Both the position numbers and the translations under genes were made by a program. Source: Symsagittifera roscoffensis (lineage: Eukaryota; Xenacoelomorpha; Acoela; Convolutidae). From it: a stretch of DNA of 64,000 nt. This document shows, piece after piece, positions 34,848 to 46,068 of this stretch. The stretch's first letter is position 1; each line of letters starts with the position of its first letter. The DNA lies in assembly GCF_963678635.1 (NCBI RefSeq), contig NC_087062.1:39015330-39079329 (forward strand), given 5' to 3'. Below the pieces are notes generated by a model. The model was given only the letters and a program-made list of their open reading frames with translations, searched no databases and was not told the DNA's origin.

Positions 34848-35335
34848 CTAGAAAATAAATACTAGACGATACAAGGTCTAGAAAGAGATCCAAATCGCCA
34901 AAAGCACCTGAATCTAGAAAAGATATGAAATCGATTGCCTTGTATCCTGGTTCAAATCCTGGTCTGGTTATCAGCTTCTGGAAAAAAAAATTTAAACCAC
35001 ATGCCAAAGACAATTAAACGAAACAATAGTTACAGAAAAAATACCAAATAATTTCTTTAAGGAAATTACTGCTCTGCAAAAACTAATCCTTAACATTTTA
35101 GCTTATTGGAAAGCAATCAAGGAACTTATTCAAAAAATCATGAGATGCCAGAAAAGCTTGATTATTGTTTAATGAAAACGCTTAAAAAAACAAGAAATTT
35201 TTGCAGCGCCGAAGTAAACCGAAATCAAATTTGCTGAGCAAAAATCCACAAAAGTCTGTCTAGAAAGAGTTCGAAACCGCCAAAAGCACCTGAATCTAGA
35301 AAAGATATGAAATCGATTGCCTTGCTGTACAATTG

Positions 35336-35407
35336 GTTCAAATCGTTTAGTGGTTAGGACATGGCGTTATTACCCCAAGAACTCAGGTTCGAATCCTGGT
35401 CTGGACA
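35336..35407 (+). pseudogene. tRNA-like, type N (ATT)
   Basis: 5' acceptor GTTCAAA; anticodon arm TGGCG-TTATTAC-CCCAA with an altered variable loop. Confidence 0.6.
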
Positions 35408-35779
35408 GCAGCTTCTGGAAAGAAATTAAAAATTTTTATAAACCACATGCCAAAAACAATTAAACGAAAGAATAGTTACTGAAAAAATACAAAACAGTTT
35501 CTTCTAGGAAAATACTGCTCTGCAAAAACTAATCCTTAACAATTTAGCTTATTGAAAATTAATCAAAGAAGTTATTCGAAAAATCATCAGATACCAGAAA
35601 ACCTTGATTAATGATTAAGGAAAACGCTAAAAAACTAGAAATTTTCGCAGAGCTGAGGTAAACCGAAATCAAATTTAATAAGCAAAAAGCCACATAAGTA
35701 TGTCTGGAAAGAGTTCCAAATCGCCAAAAGCACCTGACTCTAGAAAATATATGTAATCGATTGCCTTGTAGTACAATTG

Positions 35780-35851
35780 GTCCAGATCATCTAGTGGTTA
35801 GGACATTGCGTTGTGCCCGCAATAACCCAGGTTCGAATCCTGGTCTGGACA
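35780..35851 (+). tRNA. tRNA-His-like (GTG), D-stem G10 to A
   Basis: Loop TTGTGCC; D stem ATCT/GGAC loses one pair; other stems intact. Confidence 0.65.
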
Positions 35852-36219
35852 GCAGCTTCTGGATAAAACTAAAAAATTTTATGCACCACATGCCAAAAAC
35901 AATTAAACGAAAGAATAGTTACTGAAAAAATACAAAACAGTTTCTTTTAGGAAAATACTGCTCTGCAAAAACTAATCCTTAACAATTTAGCTTATTGAAA
36001 ATTAATCAAAGAAGTTATTCAAAAAATCATCAGATACCAGAAAACCTTGATTAATTATTAAGGAAAACGCTAAAAAACGAAGTTTTGACAGAGCTGAGGT
36101 AAACCGAAATCAAATTTAATAAGCAAAAGCCACATAAGTATGTCTAGAAAGAGTTCCAAATCGCCAAAAGCACCTGAATCTATAAAAGATATGAAATCGA
36201 TTGCCTTGTAGTATAATTG

Positions 36220-36291
36220 GTCCAGATCAGCTAGTGGTTAGGACATTGCGTTGTGTCCGCAATAACCAAGGTTCGAATCCTGGTCTGGACA
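36220..36291 (+). pseudogene. tRNA-His-like (GTG), degenerate D and T stems
   Basis: D stem AGCT; loop TTGTGTC; T stem CAAGG/CCTGG. Confidence 0.6.
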
Positions 36292-36662
36292 GCAGCTTCT
36301 GGAAAAAACTAAAAAAATGTATACACCATATGCCAAAAACAATTAAACGAAACAATAGTTACAGAAAAAACACAAATTAGTTTCTTTTAGGAAAATACTG
36401 CTCTAAAAAACTAATCCTTAACATTTTAGCTTTTTGAAAATCAATCAAAGAAGTTATTCAAAAAATCATTAGATGCCAGATAAGCTTGATTATTGTTTAA
36501 TGAAAACGCTAAAGAAACGAGAAATTTTTGCAGAGCTGAAGTGAACCGAAATCAAATTTGCTAAGCAGAAAGCCACAAAAGTCTGCCTAGAAAGAGTTCG
36601 AAACCGCCAAAAGCACCTGATTCTAGAAAAGATATGAAATCGATTGCCTTGCAGTACAATTG

Positions 36663-36734
36663 GTCCAGATCGTCTAGTGGTTAGGCCATTGCGTTGTGGC
36701 CGCAATAACCCAGGTTCGAATCCTGGTCTGGACA
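36663..36734 (+). tRNA. tRNA-His-like (GTG), one D-stem mismatch
   Basis: D stem GTCT/GGCC; otherwise type H. Confidence 0.7.
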
Positions 36735-37107
36735 GCAGCTTCTGGATAAAACTAAAAAAAAATTTGCACCACATGCCAAAAACAATTAAACGAAAAAATA
36801 GTTACTGAAAAAATACAAAACAGTTTCTTTTAGGAAAATACTGCTCTGCAAAAACTAATCCTTAACAATTTAGCTTACTGAAAAGCAATCAAGGAACTTA
36901 TTCAAAAAATCATGAGATGCCAGAAAAGCTTGATTATTGTTTAATGAAAACGCTTAAAAAAACGAGAAATTTTTGCAGCGCCGAAGTAAACCGAAATCAA
37001 ATTTGCTAAGCAAAAATCCACAAAAGTCTGTCTAGAAAGAGTTCAAAGTCGCCAAAAGCACCTGAATCTAGAAAATAAATGAAATCGATTGCCTTGCTGT
37101 ACAATTG

Positions 37108-37180
37108 GTCCAGATCGTCTAGTGGTTAGGACATGGCGTTATTACCCCCAATAACGCAGGTTCGAATCCTGGTCTGGACA
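37108..37180 (+). pseudogene. tRNA-like, type N (ATT), 73 nt
   Basis: One extra C after the anticodon loop (TTACCCCCA). Confidence 0.6.
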
Positions 37181-37555
37181 GCAGCTTCTGGAAAGAAATT
37201 TAAAAGGTTTATAAACCACATGCCTAAGACAATTGAACGAAACAATTGTTACAGAAAAAAATACAAAAGAGCTTTTTTTAGGAAAATACTGCTCTACAAA
37301 AACTAATCAATAACATTTTAGCTTACTGAAAATCCAATCAAAGAAGTTATTCAAAAAATCATCAGATGCCAGAAAAACTTGATTAATGATTAAGGAAAAC
37401 GCTAAAAAAACGAGAAATTTTTGCAGAGCTGAAGTGAACCGAAATCAAATTTGCTAAACAAAAAGCCACAAAAGTCGGTCTAGAAAGAGTTCGAAACCGC
37501 CTAAAGCACCTGAATCTAGAAAAGATATGAAGTCGATTGCCTAGCAGTACAATTG

Positions 37556-37627
37556 GCCCAGATCGTCTAGTGGTTAGGACATTGCGTTGTGGCCGCAATA
37601 ACCCAGGTTCGAATCCTACTCTGGACA
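37556..37627 (+). pseudogene. tRNA-His-like (GTG), T-stem damage
   Basis: GCCCAGA acceptor and T stem CCAGG/CCTAC; anticodon arm intact. Confidence 0.6.
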
Positions 37628-37989
37628 GCAGCTTCTGGAAAAAATTTTATGCACCACATGCCAAAAACAATTAAACTAAACAATAGTTTCTGAAAAAATA
37701 CAAAACAGTTTCTTTTAGGAAAATACTGCTCTGCAAAAACTAATCCTTAACAATTCAGCTTATTGAAAATTAGTCAAAGTAGTTATTCGAAAAATCATCA
37801 GATACCAGAAAACCTTGATTAATGATTAAGAAAAACGCTAAAAAACGAGAAATTTTCGCAGAGCTGAGGTAAACCGAAATCAAATTTAATAAGCAAAAAG
37901 CCACATAAGTATGTCTAAAAGAGTTCCAAATCGCCAAAAGCACCTGAATCTAGAAAAGATATGAAATCGATTGCCTAGCAGTACAATTG

Positions 37990-38061
37990 GTCCAGATCGT
38001 CTGGTGGTTAGGACATTGCGTTGTGGCCGCAATAACCCAGGTTCGAATCCTGGTCTGGACA
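37990..38061 (+). tRNA. tRNA-His-like (GTG), A14 to G
   Basis: D loop GGTGGTTA; all stems paired. Confidence 0.7.
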
Positions 38062-38449
38062 GCAGCTTCTGGAAAAAACTAAATAATTTTATGCACCACA
38101 TGCCAAAAACAATTAAGCGAAACAATAGTTACTGAAAAAATACAAAACAGTTTCTTTTAGGAAAATACTGCTCTGCAAAAAAACTAATCCTTAACAATTT
38201 AGCTTATTGAAAATTAATCAAAGTAGTTATTCGAAAAATCATCAAATACCAGAAAACCTTGATTAATGATTAAGGAAAACGCTAAAAAACGAGAAATTTT
38301 CGCAGAGCTGAGGTAAGCCGAAATCAAATTTAATAAGCAAAAAGCCACATAAGTATGTCTAGAAAGAGTTCTAAATCGCCAAAAGCACCTGAATCTAGAA
38401 AAGATATGAAATCGATTGCCCAATTGGTCCCAATGAAGCAGTACAATTG

Positions 38450-38521
38450 GTCCAGATCGTCTAGTGGTTAGGACATTGCGTTGTGGCCGCAATAACCCAG
38501 GTTCGAATCCTGGTCTGGACA
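38450..38521 (+). tRNA. tRNA-His(GTG), intact (type H)
   Basis: The 5' flank has a 16-bp insertion that duplicates CAATTGGTCC (about 38,421), making the unit 460 bp. Confidence 0.8.
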
Positions 38522-38893
38522 GCAGCTTCTGGAAAAAACGAAAAAATTTTATGCACCACATGCCAAAAACAATTAAACGAAACAATAGTTACTGAAAAAA
38601 TACAAAACAGTTTCTTTTAGGAAAATACTGCTCTGCAAAAACTAATCCTTAACAATTTAGCTTATTGAAAATTAATCAAAGTAGTTATTCGAAAAATCAT
38701 CAGATACCAGAAAACCTTGATTAATGATTAAGGAAAACGCTAAAAAAACGAGAAATTTTCGCAGAGCTGAGGTAAACCGAAATCAAATTTAATAAGCAAA
38801 AAGACAAATAAGTATGTCTAGAAAGAGTTCCAAATCGCCAAAAGCACCTGAATCTAGAAAAGATATGAAATCGATTGCCTAGCAGTACAATTG

Positions 38894-38965
38894 GTCCAGA
38901 TCGTCTAGTGGTTAGGACATTGCGTTGTGGCCGCAATAACCCAGGTTCGAATCCTGGTCTGGACA
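38894..38965 (+). tRNA. tRNA-His(GTG), intact (type H)
   Basis: Followed by GCAGCTTCGGGA, a 3' flank variant (CGGG) that marks a subfamily recurring to 48 kb. Confidence 0.8.
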
Positions 38966-39336
38966 GCAGCTTCGGGAAAAAACTAAAAAATTTTATGCAC
39001 CACATGCCAAAAACAATTAAACGAAACAATAGTTACTGAAAAAATACAAAACAGTTTCTTTTAGGAAAATACTGCTCTGCAAAAACTAATCCTTAACAAT
39101 TTAGCTTATTGAAAATTAATCAAAGTATTTATTCGAAAAATCATCAGATACCAGAAATTCTTGTTTAATGATTAAGGAAAACGCCAAAAAACGAGAAATT
39201 TTCGAAGAGCTGAGGTAAACCGAAATCAAATTTAATAAGCAAAAAGCCACATAAGTATGTCTAGAAAGAGTTCCAAATCGCCAAAAGCACCTGAATCTAG
39301 AAAAGATATGAAATCGATTGCCTAGCAGTACAATTG

Positions 39337-39408
39337 GTCCAGATCGTCTAGTGGTTAGGACATTGTGTTGTGGCCGCAATAATCCAGGTTTGAATCCTGG
39401 TCTGGACA
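39337..39408 (+). pseudogene. tRNA-His-like (GTG), T loop TTTGAAT
   Basis: C56 to T breaks the B box core; the anticodon stem TTGTG/CGCAA pairs with one wobble. Confidence 0.65.
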
Positions 39409-39780
39409 GCAACTTCTGGAAAAAACTAAAAAATTTTATGCACCACATGCCAAAAACAATTAAACGAAACATTAGTTACTGAAAAAATACAAAACAGTTT
39501 CTTTTAGGAAAATACTGCTCTGCAAAAACTAATCCTTAACAATTTAGCTTATTAAAAATTAATCAAAGTAGTTATTCGAAAAATCATCAGATACCACAAA
39601 ACCTTGATTAATGATTAAGGAAAACGCTAAAAAAACGAGAAATTTTCGCAGAGCTGAGGTAAACCGAAATCAAATTTAATAAGCAAAAAGACAAATAAGT
39701 ATGTCTAGAAAGAGTTCCAAATCGCCAAAAGCACCTGAATCTAGAAAAGATATGAAATCGATTGCCTAGCAGTACAATTG

Positions 39781-39852
39781 GTCCAGATCGTCTAGTGGTT
39801 AGGACATTGCGTTGTGGCCGCAATAACCCAGGTTAGAATCCTGGTCTGGACA
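39781..39852 (+). pseudogene. tRNA-His-like (GTG), T loop TTAGAAT
   Basis: C56 to A in the B box; all stems paired. Confidence 0.65.
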
Positions 39853-40223
39853 GCAGCTTCGGGAAAAAACTAAAAAATTTTATGCACCGCATGCCAAAAA
39901 CAATTAAACGAAACAATAGTTACTGAAAAAATACAAAACAGTTTCTTTTAGTAAAATACTGCTCTGCAAAAACTAATCCTTAACAATTTAGCTTATTGAA
40001 AATTAATCAAAGTATTTATTCGAAAAATCATCAGATACCAGAAATTTTTGATTAATGATTAAGGAAAACGCCAAAAAACGAGAAATTTTCGAAGAGCTGA
40101 GGTAAACCGAAATCAAATTTAATAAGCAAAAAGCCACATAAGTATGTCTAGAAAGAGTTCCAAATCGCCAAAAGCACCTGAATCTAGAAAAGATATGAAA
40201 TCGATTGCCTAGCAGTACAATTG

Positions 40224-40295
40224 GTCCAGATCGTCTAGTGGTTAGGACATTGTGTTGTGGCCGCAATAATCCAGGTTTGAATCCTGGTCTGGACA
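40224..40295 (+). pseudogene. tRNA-His-like (GTG), T loop TTTGAAT
   Basis: 887-bp counterpart of 39337-39408. Confidence 0.65.
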
Positions 40296-40667
40296 GCAAC
40301 TTCTGGAAAAAACTAAAAAATTTTATGCACCACATGCCAAAAACAATTAAACGAAACATTAGTTACTGAAAAAATACAAAACAGTTTCTTTTAGGAAAAT
40401 ACTGCTCTGCAAAAACTAATCCTTAACAATTTAGCTTATTGAAAATTAATCAAAGTAGTTATTCGAAAAATCATCAGATACCACAAAACCTTGATTAATG
40501 ATTAAGGAAAACGCTAAAAAAACGAGAAATTTTCGCAGAGCTGAGGTAAACCGAAATCAAATTTAATAAGCAAAAAGACAAATAAGTATGTCTAGAAAGA
40601 GTTCCAAATCGCCAAAAGCACCTGAATCTAGAAAAGATATGAAATCGATTGCCTAGCAGTACAATTG

Positions 40668-40739
40668 GTCCAGATCGTCTAGTGGTTAGGACATTGCGTT
40701 GTGGCCGCAATAACCCAGGTTAGAATCCTGGTCTGGACA
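40668..40739 (+). pseudogene. tRNA-His-like (GTG), T loop TTAGAAT
   Basis: 887-bp counterpart of 39781-39852. Confidence 0.65.
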
Positions 40740-41110
40740 GCAGCTTCGGGAAAAAACTAAAAAATTTTATGCACCACATGCCAAAAACAATTAAACGAAA
40801 CAATAGTTACTGAAAAAATACAAAACAGTTTCTTTTAGTAAAATACTGCTCTGCAAAAACTAATCCTTAACAATTTAGCTTATTGAAAATTAATCAAAGT
40901 ATTTATTCGAAAAATCATCAGATACCAGAAATTCTTGATTAATGATTAAGGAAAACGCCAAAAAACGAGAAATTTTCGCAGAGCTGAGGTAAACCGAAAT
41001 GAAATTTAATAAGCAAAAAGCCACATAAGTATGTCTAGAAAGAGTTCCAAATCGCCAAAAGCACCTGAATCTAGAAAAGATATGAAATCGATTGCCTAGC
41101 AGTACAATTG

Positions 41111-41182
41111 GTCCAGATCGTCTAGTGGTTAGGACATTGTGTTGTGGCCGCAATAATCCAGGTTTGAATCCTGGTCTGGACA
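41111..41182 (+). pseudogene. tRNA-His-like (GTG), T loop TTTGAAT
   Basis: Third member of the 39337 series. Confidence 0.65.
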
Positions 41183-41554
41183 GCCACTTCTGGAAAAAAC
41201 TAAAAAATTTTATGCACCACATGCCAAAAACAATTAAACGAAACATTAGTTACTGAAAAAATACAAAACAGTTTCTTTTAGGAAAATACTGCTCTGCAAA
41301 AACTAATCCTTAACAATTTAGCTTATTGAAAATTAATCAAAGTAGTTATTCGAAAAATCATCAGATACCACAAAACCTTGATTAATGATTAAGGAAAACG
41401 CTAGAAAAACGAGAAATTTTCGCAGAGCTGAGGTAAACCGAAATCAAATTTAATAAGCAAAAAGCCACATAAGTATGTCTAGAAAGAGTTCCAAATCGCC
41501 AAAAGCACCTGAATCTAGAGTAGATATGAAATCGATTGCCTTGTAGTACAATTG

Positions 41555-41626
41555 GTCCAGATCATCTAGTGGTTAGGACATTGCGTTGTGGCCGCAATAA
41601 TCCAGGTTCGAATCCTGGTCTGGACA
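41555..41626 (+). tRNA. tRNA-His-like (GTG), D-stem G10 to A
   Basis: D stem ATCT/GGAC; otherwise all stems paired, variable loop TAAT. Confidence 0.7.
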
Positions 41627-42000
41627 GCAGCTTCTGGGAAAAACTAAAAAATTTTATGCACCACATGCCAAGAACAATTAAACAAAACAATAGTTACTGA
41701 AAAAAAAACAAAACAGTTTCTTTTAGGAAAATACTGCTCTGCAACAATTAATCCTTAACAATTTAGCTTATTGAAAAGCAATCAAGGAACTTATTCAAAA
41801 AATCATGAGATGCCAGAAAAGCTTGATTATTGTTTAATGAAAACGCTTAAAAAAACGAGAAACTTTTGCAGCGCCGAAGTAAACCGAAATCACATTTGCT
41901 AAGCAAAAATCCACAAAAGTCTGTCTAGAAAGAGTTCAAAGTCGCCAAAAGCACCTGAATCTAGAAAATAAATGAAATCGATTGCCTTGCTCTACAATTG

Positions 42001-42072
42001 GTCCAGATCGTCTAGTGGTGAGGACATTGCGTTGTGGCCGCAATAATCCAGGTTCGAATCCTGGTCTGGACA
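42001..42072 (+). tRNA. tRNA-His-like (GTG), D-loop variant
   Basis: D loop AGTGGTGA; every stem paired, variable loop TAAT. Confidence 0.75.
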
Positions 42073-42444
42073 GCAGCTTCTGTAAAAAACTTAAAAAATT
42101 TATGCACCACATGCCAAAAACAATTAAACGAAACAATAGTTACTGAAAAAATACAAAACAGTTTGTTTTAGGAAAATACTGCTCTGCAAAAACTAATCCT
42201 TAACAATTTAGCTTATTGAAAATTAATCAAAGTAGTTATTCGAAAAATCATCAGATACCAGAAAACCTTGATTAATGATTAAGAAAAACGCTAAAAAAAC
42301 GAGAAATTTTCGCAGAGCTGAGGTAAACCGAAATCAAATTTAATAAGCAAAAAGCCACATAAGTATGTCTAGAAAGAGTTCCAAATCGCCAAAAGCACCT
42401 GAATCTAGAAAAGATATGAAATCGATTGCCTAGCAGTACAATTG

Positions 42445-42516
42445 GTCCAGATCGTCTAGTGGTTAGGACATTGCGTTGTGGCCGCAATAACCCAGGTTCG
42501 AATCCTGGTCTGGACA
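42445..42516 (+). tRNA. tRNA-His(GTG), intact (type H)
   Basis: Matches the consensus with no change. Confidence 0.8.
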
Positions 42517-42887
42517 GCAGCTTCTGGAAAAAACTAAAAAATTTTATGCACCACATGCCAAAAACAATTAAACGAAACAATATTTACTGAAAAAATACAA
42601 AACAGTTTCTTTTAGGAAAATACTGCTCTGCAAAAACTAATCCTTAACAATTTAGCTTATTGAAAATTAATCAAAGAAGTTATTCGAAAAATCATCAGAT
42701 ACCAGAAAACCTTGATTAATGATTAAGGAAAACGCTAAAAAACGAGAAATTTTTGCAGAGCTGAGGTAAACCGAAATCAAATTTAATAAGCAAAAAGCCA
42801 CATAAGTATGTCTAGAAAGAGTCCCAAATCGCCAAAAGCACCTGAATCTAGAAAAGATATGAAATCGATTGCCTAGCAGGAAAAATG

Positions 42888-42959
42888 GTCCAGATCGTCT
42901 AGTGGTTAGGACATTGCGTTGTGGCCGCAATATTCCAGGTTCGAATCCTGGTCTGGACA
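42888..42959 (+). tRNA. tRNA-His(GTG), intact, variable loop TATT
   Basis: All stems paired; the 5' flank is AGGAAAAAT in place of AGTACAAT. Confidence 0.78.
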
Positions 42960-43332
42960 GCAGCTGCTGGAAAAAACTAAAAAATTTTATGCACCACATG
43001 CCAAAAACAATTAAACGAAACAATAGTTACTGAAAAAATACAAAACAGTTTCTTTTAGGAAAATACTGCTCTGCAACAATTAATCCTTAACAATTTAGCT
43101 TATTGAAAAGCAATCAAGGAACTTATTCAAAAAATCATGAGATGCCAGAAAAGCTTGATTATTGTTTAATGAAAACGCTTAAAAAAACGAGAAACTTTTG
43201 CAGCGCCGAAGTAAACCGAAATCAAATTTAATAAGCAAAAAGACAAATAAGTATGTCTAGAAAGAGTTTCAAATCGCCAAAAGCACCTGAATCTAGAAAA
43301 GATATGAAATCGATTGCCTAGCAGTACAGTTG

Positions 43333-43404
43333 GTCCAGATCGTCTAGTGGTTAGGACATTGCGTTGTGGCCGCAATAACCCAGGTTCGAATCCTGGTCTG
43401 GACA
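43333..43404 (+). tRNA. tRNA-His(GTG), intact (type H)
   Basis: Consensus body; 5' flank GTACAGTT. Confidence 0.8.
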
Positions 43405-43783
43405 GCAGCTTCGGGAAAAAACTAAAAAATTTTATGCACCACATGCCAAAAACAATTAAACGAAACAATAGTTACTGAAAAAATACAAAACAGTTTCTTT
43501 TAGGAAAATACTGCTCTGCAAAAACTAATCCTTAACAATTTAGCTTATTGAAAATTAATCAAAGTAGTTATTCGAAAAATCATCAGATACCAGAAAACCT
43601 TGATTAATGATTAAAGAAAACGCTAAAAAAACGAGAAATTTTCGCAGAGCTGAGGTAAACCGAAATCAAATTTAATAAGCAAAAAGACAAATAAGTATGT
43701 CTAGAAAGAGTTTCAAATCGCCAAAAGCACCTGAATCTAGAAAAGATATGAAATCGATTGCCTAGCAGTACAATTGGTCCAGA

Positions 43784-43795
43784 TCGTCTAGTGGT
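43784..43795 (+). promoter_or_regulatory. RNA polymerase III A box (reference copy)
   Basis: TCGTCTAGTGGT at tRNA positions 8-19 fits the internal A box of tRNA genes. The same sequence is kept in most units. Confidence 0.65.
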
Positions 43796-43826
43796 TAGGA
43801 CATTGCGTTGTGGCCGCAATAACCCA

Positions 43827-43837
43827 GGTTCGAATCC
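43827..43837 (+). promoter_or_regulatory. RNA polymerase III B box (reference copy)
   Basis: GGTTCGAATCC is a perfect match to the GGTTCGANTCC B box, the binding site of TFIIIC. Confidence 0.75.
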
Positions 43838-43873
43838 TGGTCTGGACAGCAGCTTCGGGAAAAAACTAAAAAA

Positions 43874-43877
43874 TTTT
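43874..43877 (+). terminator. Possible RNA polymerase III terminator (T4)
   Basis: First run of four T after the tRNA, 26 nt beyond the discriminator. Transcription would leave a trailer of about 25 nt. A T4-T5 run is conserved at this place in most units, which fits but does not prove transcription. Confidence 0.45.
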
Positions 43878-44220
43878 ATGCACCACATGCCAAAAACAAT
43901 TAAACGAAACAATAGTTACTGAAAAAATACAAAACAGTTTCTTTTAGGAAAATACTGCTCTGCAAAAACTAATCCTTAACAATTTAGCTTATTGAAAATT
44001 AATCAAAGTAGTTATTCGAAAAATCATCAGATACCAGAAAACCTTGATTAATGATTAAAGAAAACGCTAAAAAAACGAGAAATTTTCGCAGAGCTGAGGT
44101 AAACCGAAATCAAATTTAATAAGCAAAAAGACAAATAAGTATGTCTAGAAAGAGTTTCAAATCGCCAAAAGCACCTGAATCTAGAAAAGATATGAAATCG
44201 ATTGCCTAGCAGTACAATTG

Positions 44221-44292
44221 GTCCAGATCGTCTAGTGGTTAGGACATTGCGTTGTGGCCGCAATAACCCAGGTTCGAAACCTGGTCTGGACA
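44221..44292 (+). tRNA. tRNA-His-like (GTG), T60 to A
   Basis: B box GGTTCGAAACC; stems all paired. Confidence 0.7.
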
Positions 44293-44663
44293 GCAGCTTC
44301 GGGAAAAAACTAAAAAATTTTATGCACCACATGCCAAAAACAATTAAACGAAACAATAGTTACTGAAAAAATACAAAACAGTTTCTTTTAGGAAAATACT
44401 GCTCTGCAAAAACTAATCCTTAACAATTTAGCTTATTGAAAATTAATCAAAGTAGTTATTCGAAAAATCATCAGATACCAGAAATTCTTGATTAATGATT
44501 AAGGAAAACGCCAAAAAACGAGAAATTTTCGCAGAGCTGAGGTAAACCGAAATCAAATTTAATAAGCAAAAAGCCACATAAGTATGTCTAGAAAGAGTTC
44601 CAAATCGCCAAAAGCACCTGAATCTAGAAAAGATATGAAATCGATTGCCTAGCAGTACAATTG

Positions 44664-44735
44664 GTCCAGATCGTCTAGTGGATAGGACATTGTGTTGTGG
44701 CCGCAATAATCCAGGTTCGAATCCTGGTCTGGACA
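44664..44735 (+). tRNA. tRNA-His-like (GTG), D loop AGTGGATA
   Basis: Anticodon stem TTGTG/CGCAA pairs with a wobble; variable loop TAAT. Confidence 0.7.
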
Positions 44736-45107
44736 GCAACTTCTGGAAAAAACTAAAAAATTTTATGCACCACATGCCAAAAACAATTAAACGAAACAAT
44801 AGTTACTGAAAAAATACAAAACAGTTTCTTTTAGGAAAATACTGCTCTGCAAAAACTAATCCTTAACAATTTAGCTTATTGAAAATTAATCAAAGAAGTT
44901 ATTCAAAAAATCATCAGATGCCAGAAAAACTTGATTAATGATTAAGGAAAACGCTAAAAAAACGAGAAATTTTTGCAGAGCTGAAGTGAACCGAAATCAA
45001 ATTTGCTAAACAAAAAGCCACAAAAGTCGCTCTAGAAAGAGTTCCAAATCGCCAAAAGCACCTGAATCTAGAAAAGATATGAAATCGATTGCCTAGCAGT
45101 ACAATTG

Positions 45108-45179
45108 GTCCAGATCGTCTAGTGGTTAGGACATTGCGTTGTGGCCGCAATAACCCAGGTTCGAATCCTGGTCTGGACA
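45108..45179 (+). tRNA. tRNA-His(GTG), intact (type H)
   Basis: Consensus body in a unit whose 5' flank carries the GTCGCTCTAGAAAG variant. Confidence 0.8.
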
Positions 45180-45551
45180 GCAGCTTCTGGAAAAAACTAA
45201 AAAATTTTATGCACCACATGCCAAAAACAATTAAACGAAACAATAGTTACTGAAAAAATACAAAACAGTTTCTTTTAGGAAAATACTGCTCTGCAAAAAC
45301 TAATCCTTAACAATTTAGCTTATTGAAAATTAATCAAAGTAGTTATTCGAAAAATCATCAGATACCACAAAACCTTGGTTAATGATTAAGGAAAACGCTA
45401 GAAAAACGAGAGATTTTCGCAGAGCTGAGGTAAACCGAAATCAAATTTAATAAGCAAAAAGCCACATAAGTATGTCTAGAAAGAGTTCCAAATCGCCAAA
45501 AGCACCTAAATCTAGAGTAGATATGAAATCGATTGCCTTGTATTACAATTG

Positions 45552-45623
45552 GTCCAGATCATCTAGTGGTTAGGACATTGCGTTGTGGCCGCAATAATCC
45601 AGGTTCGAATCCTGGTCTGGACA
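45552..45623 (+). tRNA. tRNA-His-like (GTG), D-stem G10 to A
   Basis: As 41555-41626. Confidence 0.7.
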
Positions 45624-45996
45624 GCAGCTTCTGGGAAAAACTAAAAAATTTTATGCACCACATGCCAAAAACAATTAAACGAAACAATAGTTACTGAAAA
45701 AATACAAAACAGTTTCTTTTAGGAAAATACTGCTCTGCAACAATTAATCCTTAACAATTTAGCTTATGGAAAAGCAATCAAGGAACTTATTCAAAAAATC
45801 ATGAGATGCCAGAAAAGCTTGATTATTGTTTAATGAAAACGCTTAGAAAAACGAGAAACTTTTGCAGCGCCGAAGTAAACCGAAATCAAGTTTGCTAAGC
45901 AAAAATCCACAAAAGTCTGTCTAGAAAGAGTTCAAAGTCGCCAAAAGCACCTGAATCTAGAAAATAAATGAAATCGATTGCCTTGCTCTACAATTG

Positions 45997-46068
45997 GTCC
46001 AGATCGTCTAGTGGTTAGGACATTGCGTTTTGGCCGCAATAATCCAGGTTCGAATCCTGGTCTGGACA
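45997..46068 (+). tRNA. tRNA-like with Gln anticodon (TTG)
   Basis: A single G34 to T change in an otherwise intact body turns GTG into TTG (loop TTTTGGC). It also creates a T4 run inside the gene, which could stop RNA polymerase III. Confidence 0.7.

Larger units (their letters stand above)
33096..35335 (+). repeat. Rearranged 560-bp units in a 1,120-bp dimer (four units)
   Basis: tRNA starts at 33096, 33656, 34216 and 34776 are exactly 560 bp apart; alternate units match better, giving a 1,120-bp period. Each unit is a type H tRNA body cut at its last acceptor base and joined to ATCTAGAAAATAAAT, then ACTAGACGAT (the exact reverse complement of the tRNA D-arm segment ATCGTCTAGT), then a second 5' flank, and then an orphan T arm and acceptor end with TCTGGTTA (about 33264-33290, 33824-33850, 34384-34410, 34944-34970). 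Confidence 0.85.
39337..41554 (+). repeat. 887-bp dimeric higher-order repeat
   Basis: The pairs 39337/40224/41111 and 39781/40668 share private changes (T loop TTTGAAT in one unit, TTAGAAT in the other) at an exact 887-bp offset. Confidence 0.8.
43777..43848 (+). tRNA. tRNA-His(GTG), intact; reference copy
   Basis: This copy represents the intact class. Acceptor GTCCAGA(1-7)/TCTGGAC(66-72 in standard numbering), T8-C9, D arm GTCT-AGTGGTTA-GGAC, A26, anticodon arm TTGCG-TTGTGGC-CGCAA with GTG, variable TAAC, T arm CCAGG-TTCGAAT-CCTGG, discriminator A. Total 72 nt, no intron. The body is that of eukaryotic cytosolic tRNA-His, whose known job is decoding CAC/CAU after a G is added at the 5' end. 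The acceptor stem differs from the GCCGTGA/TCACGGC form I know from animals, so charging by histidyl-tRNA synthetase is uncertain. Confidence 0.82.
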
